A stretch of DNA of 29,301 bases, taken from Batkoa obscura. Taxonomy: Eukaryota > Entomophthoromycota > Entomophthoromycetes > Entomophthorales > Batkoaceae. The translations under genes and the position numbers were made by a program. Below are positions 21,293 to 29,301 of this stretch, in pieces; the first letter of the stretch is position 1, and the number at the start of each line of letters is the position of its first letter. The stretch covers positions 1 through 29,301 of the forward strand of contig JASVEC010000227.1 of NCBI GenBank assembly GCA_030770535.1, in the 5' to 3' direction. The notes under the pieces are model-generated. The model worked only from the letters and a program-made list of their open reading frames with translations, did not search any database and was not told the origin of the DNA.

Positions 21293-21676
21293 TTGGTATA
21301 TCAAACAGTTAACCATAATAATCCTAATAGAATAATAGTTTTAGTATATTCGCTACGCAAGTACACTGAATTAACGGCCCTACATTGGCCAAAAGTTAGC
21401 AGTCTTGAATTTAGGTTTAAATATTTTCGACTACTTATATATTTTAAGCAAGGGCTCCATATTCTTCAAATTGTTTGCAAAGCTTTTGACCCCATCACTA
21501 AGGAGCTCCTGAGCTATAGTAATATACCTATCTCCCTTGTTAGGAGCTTAGTAACTATCACTTCAACTTCTACAATTAATATTGAAGTATTTAAAAAGCT
21601 AATAAAACTTGACTATTTAAATGTTCAAGAATTTAAGGTTAAAAATGGTAATGCAATATTAGATTTTATAAATTAA
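21293..21676 (+). other. Unassigned open frame of 127 codons
   Basis: This frame is open for 127 codons in AT-rich DNA but begins at TTG, with no ATG near its start. Its translation (for example ELTALHWPKVSSLEFRFKYF and FDPITKELLSYSNIPISLV) is not recognised. It could be an exon, a decayed gene or chance. There is no evidence for expression and no clear splice context. Confidence 0.2.
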
Positions 21677-22457
21677 AATTTAATTTATTATGTTAAGGGC
21701 CAGCTTAAATGGCGTACTTGAATGAAAAACTATTACTAACAACATTGGGCTTAATTTTAAATCTTAAGTAAATATCAGGCTTAGTATGAATTACAAGTAA
21801 TAATGTAAATAATTATTCTATAAATTCAGGTTATAAGCCAGATTCAAATTACTTTATATTTAATATTAAGCTAAGGAATACATTTGCTACAAGTATAAAC
21901 AAATACAATAAATAAAAAATGAATTTCTTATATCTGAATAAATTAGAATATAAAGTAATAGTTTTTTTTTTGGAAAATAATTTTTTTGTATTAGTACTTC
22001 ATCCCTAATAAATCTATAAAGGAGAGTTTCGCTTATAGAAAATAGCCAATAAAGCACAAAATACAGCTCAATTTAAAGTTTTTATTAATGCCATAGTAAC
22101 TGAAATCACATTACATTACTAAGTGCGTTTAGAATAAGGAATTTTAATTACTATTGTAAAACCGAAAAAGTGGAGATATTATTGTGTGAGAAAATAATAT
22201 CAAAAAATACAAGCTAAAATGTTTAAAGGTAAAGGTTTTTTATACACAAAAAGATCTTATTCAAGGTATAGAAAGCTTAATAAGGGATAATTAAACAGTT
22301 GGAGATAGGGGTCAAAAATTAGCAATATCTGCAGAGTATTAATATTAAAGGCAAATAATTATAGGCATGGATCAATACAAAACTTATAAAATTATATTCA
22401 AAAATCAAATGGTTGGGCCAAGTGCTGGACGTGAATATTGATGGTAAAAGACACAAC

Positions 22458-23660
22458 TTATTGTGAATGGCTTTGGTTTTGGGTGTAACCGTCTTCATCA
22501 ATACTACCTAAACCTTGAACTTTAGGTAAAAGGTCCAAATCAGTAAATTCCCCTTCAGCTTGCTTTTGGCTAATAAGAGTTTGAAGCTGGCGAATGTAGT
22601 CCACTGATTTACGTAAAATTTGTCCTTTGTTACTCTTGGAATTATCAATTAAAGAGCTTGGGAGAAGAGTACTAAGCTCTTGAATTTTCTCATTGATGTT
22701 ATCACGACGACGTCTTTCAACTACAAAAAATAAATGAGCAACTATTTTTTTTAAATTTTTGATTATAATTACCAGCATTATGAGATTCTCTGCGACGACG
22801 ACGTTTTTCCATCATTATTATGTCACTAATTAAAATTTAGATACCGAATACAAATAACTAAAATCAACTTACTGTTTCGCGAGATGATCGGGGTCTAGCC
22901 CAACTGAGCCTCTAGCAGATCTTGAAGTTGAGTGTGGCCCATCTGGATTTACTCCATGATTATACCACCCAGAGTTTTGAGAAGCTTGATTTGGTAAAGA
23001 CATAGAATAATGTCCTTGGTTGGGAGGATTTGATGCAAAATTGATGTATTGATCTATATTATCATTGCTGAAGCTATTTGCATGATGTCGATTTACCATT
23101 CTTGGATTTGAAAGGGGATGGGCGTGGGGATGGGAGTTTGCACCGAAACTCGCGGACAAAGAAGGGTCGCTTTCATTAGAATCATAATTAAAATCTTCTG
23201 AAATAGGGGATATAATGTTGTGTGGTGAATTATTCAATGATGGTTCTCGAATTCCGTACAAATTTGGGTCGTCCCAGTTATTAAAACGGGGTGGGCGATG
23301 ACGATTAATATTTATAGGAGCAACCATAGAAGATGTTGTAACTCCAATACCATCACCATCTGGACCATGGTTATCAAACATGGGTTCATTCTTTAATGAG
23401 TTGGAAAAAGGAGCTACCATATTAGGCATAGATCCAGAGTGTAGTGACAAACGTCTTTGATGATGAGGATGGTGTTGTTGGTGGTGTTGCTGATAATGGT
23501 GTGGGATTGCTTGTCCATTACCTGCAACTTGTGGTCCCATTGCTTGCTGACCTTGTTGCATGTATGGTGGAAAATTACCATAGTTGTAGAAATTAGGATC
23601 ATTTGGTGCATTTATGTTATCTCCTGACATACTACGTCCGTTAGGGAAATTATGATTCAT
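22458..23660 (-). CDS. bHLH transcription factor (MITF/USF/Rtg3-like DNA-binding region)
   Basis: Three exons (23660-22873, 22825-22773, 22720-22458) encode 367 residues. The first 260 residues are low-complexity, rich in Asn, Pro, Ser and His, including a [15 protein letters not shown] run (about 54-68). The bHLH follows: basic region [20 protein letters not shown] (270-289), helix 1 [12 protein letters not shown], loop with SNKGQ, helix 2 [21 protein letters not shown]278, E282 and R286 make the H-E-R pattern of class B factors that bind CACGTG E-boxes. The HLH resembles MITF/TFE, USF and fungal Rtg3. A short polar tail follows; a leucine zipper is not obvious. The second intron falls inside the basic region (HNA-VER). 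Start is ATG 23658-23660, the first in frame. The target genes are unknown. Confidence 0.9.
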
Positions 23661-26600
23661 TTTTGATTATTATTAAAGCTGTTAACAGAAAGGGTTCTAC
23701 CCAAAAAAATAAATTATGTATTAAAAAGTAAATAAGTACACTATAGCACTCAAATGAAAAAAGTCAAACAATATATGAAAAGACAATGGATATTCTAAAA
23801 TTGCAGAAGGTTAATGAATATATTATATTGTTTCAAAGAATATTCAATTTAATTAAGGAATGAAAATCGAATTTTTTGGTTTTAAAAATATTGCTGGTCA
23901 GGCGACTAAAGCACCTTTTTATAGCTTAATATGAATAATAGGACTCAACAAAATATTACTATCCTTAAGATGAGTAGGCTTTTATCCTTAGTTAAGCCAA
24001 TCATTTTAAAAATTGCTTATAATTCTCCCAATCATTAACAGTGGATATTAATGTTTCAAAATTATAATAATATTATTGGCTATTTAAAGGATAAGGGATT
24101 CTTTTTTAAACCAACCAACATTTAGTATTTTGTTCTAGGCTGGATACCTTTACTAATTTTAAAAAATGAGCTTAATTCCGGTTTGTTTCCAAAATATACT
24201 GTTTATTTATTCGTACCTTTGAATATTTGCAGGTAACATTATAAAATTTATATAAAATTCTTAAAACCTTTTAACTAAAATAAGCAAATAATTATCCATT
24301 GTTTACATTCATTAGGCTTGGTAATGTTCAAGGTTTATAAAATACCCTCAATGAAATGAATAATATACGAAGGATGTCTAGTGTAAATGTGAGTATTATT
24401 AATTTCATATCAAACGAGAACACAGATAATCAAGATATAGTATCAGTTATAATTTATTATTAAAATAGATATCCTTAATTAAATGAATTGAAAATATAAT
24501 AATATTAAGTGCATATTTTATCGTAGTAATAAAAATGGTTTAAGCCGTTTTTGAATTCACTCCCCTAATTTAATATATTGACTTGGGCGAAATTTTATTG
24601 AAGAATACCAATATACAATAGGAATATACGACTACTTATTTGATATTAAAATACACAAATTTACATAGTGTTGGTAACTTCTCCTTAATATTATTCTCAA
24701 AATTAAGTACATTTCCTTAATTAAGTAAAATTTCGTACAGCGTGACCCCGCATAATTCCTTAAAGGCTCAAATTTCAAATACTTTATCAAATTGTTCTTA
24801 TTTTGGCATTCCTGTCTACTTGTATGACTCAGACTTTGCATAATTGACAATTTAACTAGAAATTTGACAAAATGCTTAAAAAACCATTCAACACCACCAA
24901 ACCACTTTAAAGAAAACTTATAATATATTTTATTTATGGCTTTAAAATAGGAATGAGTATTAAATTTATTTTTAATATAAATGACGGCAATGTTCTTTAG
25001 TTTCTTGACAAAATTGCTATATCCCCCTAAACCATATTCCTTACTTATATGCTGTACACTAATAATTTCTAATTATCCCTTCATATTATATTCTATGAGT
25101 GCTAAAGAATATTTTTAATTTGATTATTAGCTAATAAATTGAATTTAGTTTATAAGAATAATTTTAATTAATTTTCGAAATTATAGTAAACTCCAAGGAT
25201 GAACAGATACTACAAGTAGCTTAGTTTATAATATTGGCCTTCAATAACCTTAAGATTCGTAAAAGTAGTTTTAATAGTTTGCGAAAAACTACTAATGGAA
25301 GTAAATTTATTGATCCTCTTTAAATATATCAAGCTTGATTTTTATATAAAATTACAAATTTGATTATCTCATAGCACATTTTACAAAAATTGATGGGCTG
25401 CTAACCTCAAAATACATCAAAATAGAAACTCTAATGATTATAGTCACTTAATATTTATTACTTTCCCTCTTATAGTATAATATAGATGCTAGTCTTAAAT
25501 GTATTTAAATCTGTTAGCATGCTAACAAAATGCAAACATCATTTTCCTTAATACCATAACTGATATGTAGTAATAAACCTTTTTCCAGTTTTTCAAATTC
25601 AAAGTCGTACTTATTCTTAATGTAATCGTAAACTAAAGCAGCTGATTATATCGCTAAATTTAATGTCATCATTAATATAAGATGATCTTAATGAATTAAT
25701 TGACTAATATATTATAAAATATTGGAATAACTATGGTTGATGCTAAGTGATATTGAAATCCTGTTTCGTCTATTACGCCCTTAAACAAAATGATCCATCT
25801 AAATTTCAATTTTATTCTTTTTTAATAAACTACCCTTTTAAACCATAACGCTGTAAGGGATTTTGTAGAAATAGACATGTTAAATGTCATTTAATCTTTC
25901 AATATTTATTAAAAATTATTTTTTGGCTACAAATCGTAATTTAACAAAAAAATAGTGTTATGATTTCAATTAGCTTAACAACGGTATTGGGGTATATTTA
26001 TAAGCAAGTTTACTAATTTTGTTAAATTGTACCTTAACTATCTTGAAGGAAATCGATTAAAAACCCTATAGCAACTACTATCCTAAAATAAAGAAACTTG
26101 TGGCCAAATCAGCTGGTCTATGTCGTAATAAGACATTTATGCTACTTCTTAAAAGACCATCTCAGCATTTTTGTCTCAAACAAATTCAGTTTTAGAAACC
26201 TACCTTTTGATAGTATATTAGCAATCTAAGCAGATAATAGAAATTCGCTTTTATAAAATAAGGCTTTATTTTGTTTACCTCAATTTAAATGATCGCATGA
26301 TGTAGTATAGCAATACAATAAAGCGAAAATAAAGTAAATCAAAGTGATAGTATGTTTTAGTCTCGATTTATTAAATGCTATATTTTTCTACCGATATAAA
26401 TCTTTTTATAGTTCACGCTACTAAAATTAAACTGTAAACCACAAAAGTTTTATTTATTCATAGTTTGGGTTTAGTAGTTTTTCTGTTGAATAAATATTAA
26501 AATCCGATTACCTTTTCTTTTGAATGAACACAGGTGTATCATTTTATATACTTTATAAATAATAGTTTAATAATTGATCATCTCTTATATTTCTAAAAAG

Positions 26601-27817
26601 TGAGATTTTTGTTTTATACTTATATATTACTAATTATGATATGCCCTCAATAACTTATAATAATCAATTGTTTGAAAGGATTATTTCAACTTGATGTTAT
26701 ATAGCTTTTCCCTTATGTTCATGTAATGAGTAATTAAAGTATTTTAAGGCGTTACTGTTTATAGAAAAAATAAAGTTCAATGTAAACAATCTAGCATCTG
26801 GCAGTAATTATAATCAACACTTTACTATCCCACATTTTATATATTTAATACTACTTTTTACCTCCATCGCTTTCTAAATTAATAATATAAATATATTAGT
26901 AGCAGTTTATACCACTCTATCAAATCAAAGTTATGGAAACCAAATTAGGTATCCTAAAATTTTTGTCTTCTACTTTCTTGGTCTGATGAAATATAGCCTA
27001 ATTACTAGGCGGAAATTGAGTATTGAAAATTAGAGTAGTGTAAACTTTAAGCCATTTTTGTTGAATGAATTTCAGTGTTAATTTTTTTTATGCAGATTAA
27101 TTTCATATTAATATAAACCGAACTAAAGTTTCGGGTTTTAGTGTAAATACAAAGGTGAGAAGCTTCAGAATAAATATGAAATATTTATCCTGAAAATATA
27201 TTAAAGTAATAATAGTTGTATTGATACATAAGCCTTATAAGTTTTAAGCTTATCTGGTATCCCTTGGTAAGGAATTTTGATGTTACAATGTAATACAATC
27301 TCATAGTGAAATCATTTTATTAGAGTTGTATAATAAATGGCTGTATTATTTTATGTTTATACAGCTGTAAATGCTATATTAAATAATTTGAAGTAGCTTT
27401 AATTTATTGAACTAGGCCTAATTAAAAATTAAAAATTAATATTATCGCTTGTTTAATCCAGAGAGTGACTATTTTTTTAACAAAAAATGACATAACTTGG
27501 AAGCTAATATATTGTTTATGAAGCACAATTTCTATTCTTTAGTTTTAAAGTACAAGACTACATAATTAACTAATACAGATTGGACCGAATAGGAACATTT
27601 AATTCGGACCGATTGAGGTATTGATCAAGTGATTATCAAATGATAAACCCATTACATATTGCTGATTAATTTTCGGTTCATGTGAGAAATAATGTTAGAT
27701 TATTTATAAATTTGTCCTTCTAAGAATAACTTTTATTTTAATAAAATTTAAGTAAAAAACCTATTTTTATATGTTAGTTTTATTTAAATTATAACCAAAT
27801 ACTCTTTTAAAAAACAT

Positions 27818-27839
27818 AAAAAACATGAACATGTTTTTT
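27818..27839. repeat. Perfect short palindrome
   Basis: AAAAAACATG, then AA, then CATGTTTTTT: two 10-bp arms with a 2-bp centre. It lies in gene-free DNA. The right arm and its continuation (TTTGTTTCATTTCTTT) resemble the left end of the short TIR element, so it may be a relic of two facing copies. Confidence 0.7.
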
Positions 27840-28076
27840 TGTTTCATTTCTTTATCGATTTTTATGTAAAGGAGAAATTGAACAAGTTATTAAATAAATT
27901 TTTAAAAAGACATTACCAGATAAGTATCCTATCACTTAAGAAATCAAAGCTCCTGTTATACAAAATTTGTCTTTTGTTAGGAAAATAACAATTTGTTTCT
28001 GTTATAAAAAGTTATTTAATCAATATAAGAAGGAGTTTCTTTATTTAAGGACTTTACCAGTAATTTTTTGATTTAG

Positions 28077-28126
28077 ACAACACTTAAGATAAAAAAAGTG
28101 ATAAAATTAAAAGAATAATACTTTTA
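28077..28126 (-). mobile_element. Relic of short TIR element
   Basis: A stretch with AGTGATAAAATTAAAAGAAT matches the left part of a reverse copy (consensus AGTAATGAAATCAAAAAAAA). Neither terminal repeat is intact. It lies directly before copy H. Confidence 0.4.
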
Positions 28127-28136
28127 ATTGCTATAT

Positions 28137-28240
28137 ATATGGGGTGTTTTTTTGGCTTCATCACTTTTCTACCTTTTAAGCGCCACTTGAACAGGAAAAT
28201 TGTTAGTGAAATTCTTAAACACAAAAATACATTCCCAATA
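28137..28240 (+). mobile_element. Short TIR element, copy H
   Basis: 104 bp. It starts ATATGGGGTGTTTTTTTGGC, has CCTTTTAAGCGCCACTTGAA inside and AAATTGTTAGTGAAATTCTT in the right half, and ends ATACATTCCCAATA. A reverse relic (28077-28126) lies just upstream, giving the same head-to-head layout as copies A and B. Confidence 0.8.
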
Positions 28241-28462
28241 ATTAACTAATGTTTATTATTTTTTATGTTTTGTTAAGGAGTCTTAATACTATGTTTTAAT
28301 AAATGTTTATTACTTAAATGAAAAAATATATGCTTACAACTTTTTATCATTATTATAGCTAAAAAACAATACTTTTATAAAAACATTATGAAAATAATTA
28401 ATTAACTAATTATTAGTCAGAATAGTATTATATATATTAATTATTAAGAATTTTAACTAGTA

Positions 28463-28516
28463 GTTTTTCCATTTAAATAAAAAAATAGAAAAAGTAGTAA
28501 AATTGGCTTATTTAAA
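28463..28516 (-). mobile_element. Relic of short TIR element
   Basis: AAAAATAGAAAAAGTAGTAA, followed by AATTGGC, resembles the inner left part of a reverse copy (AAAAATGGAAAAAGTAATGA). The ends are lost. Weak on its own but close to copies H and I. Confidence 0.3.
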
Positions 28517-29091
28517 GAAAATTAAAAAACAAATGTTTATGAAATCTGATACTCAGTGGTTGGAGTCAAAAAGCAGCTCTTGGTTGACTAGTCGTAAGTC
28601 GAAAAGTCTTAGTTTATGTTAACTAAGATAGACCTGGATTATGAATAATAGCATGTAATAGGCTACGAACTATGTAAGACGAATAGAATAGACAACACTA
28701 CTATAAAATCTATGTAAAATACTATTAGAAGATTTAGTGGCTTTATTAAAGATACAACATCAGAGAATAATTCAACTAAAAAGTTTCGAGTTACTATGTT
28801 CTAAAACCTCTTTTATACTTTAACTATGGATATCAAAACAGGAAGATAATAATGTCCTTTAGAATTATATGACACAAACTCCCATAGCAAATCAAAATAA
28901 AGGCTTAGAGTTGCTTGTGTCTGAACTCGAGAACACAGCTTAAGCGATTGTTATGTCAATCATAGAATTAACAAAGCGATATATTTACATTACTTAATAT
29001 AATTTATAAAACTTTTCTGTTCAAAAAAGTGTTTTGATCAAGTTGTATAAAATTAATAAAAAGTTTTTAATAATTACAAAAACTTAAAACT

Positions 29092-29214
29092 ATTGGGATG
29101 TATTTTACTTAAATTTTACTAACAATTTTTCCGCTCAAATAGCGCTTAAAAATGGAAAGAGTAATGAAACCAAAAAAACATTTCCAGGTGATGAAATCAA
29201 AGACATCCTCATAT
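29092..29214 (-). mobile_element. Short TIR element, copy I (reverse, composite end)
   Basis: About 123 bp. It starts ATTGGGATGTATTTTACTTA, keeps TTCCGCTCAAATAGCGCTTA and the GGAAAGAGTAATGAAACC stretch, then repeats the end: AAACATTTCCAGGTGATGAA ATCAAAGACATCCTCATAT. The roughly 18 extra bases look like a second terminal segment joined on, by nested insertion or local duplication. Confidence 0.72.
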
Positions 29215-29301
29215 ATTCATATATAAAAATGTGTAAAACCCAAATATTAATTATTAAATATTAAATGTTAAATTAAAATCAAGTGTTATACTTTTTTAAT
29301 A

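Larger units (their letters stand above)
20122..22457. other. Intergenic region with one short element and an unassigned frame
   Basis: About 2.3 kb without a recognised gene. It contains a reverse copy of the short TIR element (about 20990-21085) and an open frame at 21293-21676, described separately. The rest is AT-rich with frequent stops. Confidence 0.6.
23661..29301. other. Long gene-free AT-rich region
   Basis: About 5.6 kb to the window edge with no recognisable exon. The longest frame (24632-24850, minus) has no family features. Copies and relics of the short TIR element lie in the last 1.3 kb (28077-29214), with a perfect 10-bp palindrome at 27818-27839. The stretch at about 28540-28960 is less AT-rich than its surroundings and could be a decayed sequence of unknown origin. 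Confidence 0.6.

Noticed and set aside
24632-24850. A 72-codon minus-strand frame
   Set aside because: It has no family features, starts at TTG and has biased AT-rich codons; likely chance.
28540-28640. Possible tRNA or small RNA in the less AT-rich patch
   Set aside because: No A-box/B-box pair or cloverleaf could be laid out.

Overview
The window is AT-rich nuclear DNA from a eukaryote. The gene set and the many short GT-AG introns (mostly 41-64 nt, AT-rich, often with a CTAA-type branch site near the 3' end) point to an early-diverging, zygomycete-grade fungus. An ERG28-like sterol scaffold, a Na+/K+-type P-type ATPase tail, a DUF4436 membrane protein, CRIPT, a COP9 signalosome piece, UPF2 and a mitochondrial bL27 fit that grade together. 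The sequence alone does not place it further. No rRNA, tRNA or CRISPR array was seen.

Layout. 1-497 (+): end of a P-type cation ATPase cut by the window edge. 498-3043: gene-free, with a cluster of four short inverted-repeat elements. 3044-4015 (+): DUF4436 membrane protein. 4016-5495: gene-free, two more elements. 5496-6620 (-): unassigned coiled-coil protein. 7273-7674 (-): ERG28. 7966-9769 (-): mitochondrial pyruvate dehydrogenase kinase. 10365-10898 (+): CRIPT. 11296-11829 (+): a stand-alone CSN4-like winged-helix protein with an acidic insert. 12269-16593 (-): UPF2/NMD2. 17387-18362 (-): Rab GTPase. 19551-20121 (+): mitochondrial ribosomal protein bL27m. 22458-23660 (-): bHLH transcription factor. 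23661-29301: 5.6 kb without a recognisable gene, with more copies or relics of the short element.

The genes are unrelated housekeeping functions (ion transport, sterol synthesis, control of pyruvate oxidation, splicing, deneddylation, nonsense-mediated decay, vesicle traffic, mitochondrial translation, transcription). They form no pathway cluster. Exons were joined by hand from splice sites and protein family frames.

The most interesting observations are: (1) the PDK gene can only be read in frame with canonical splice sites if it has a one-nucleotide exon between introns of 48 and 47 nt; (2) the CSN4-like gene has lost its helical-repeat part and gained a roughly 50-residue Glu-rich insert; (3) a family of about 105-bp elements with TATGGGGATGT/ACATCCCCATA ends lies in TA-sharing tandem or head-to-head pairs; (4) the ATPase tail changes reading frame at a GGG run just after a conserved YCPG motif.
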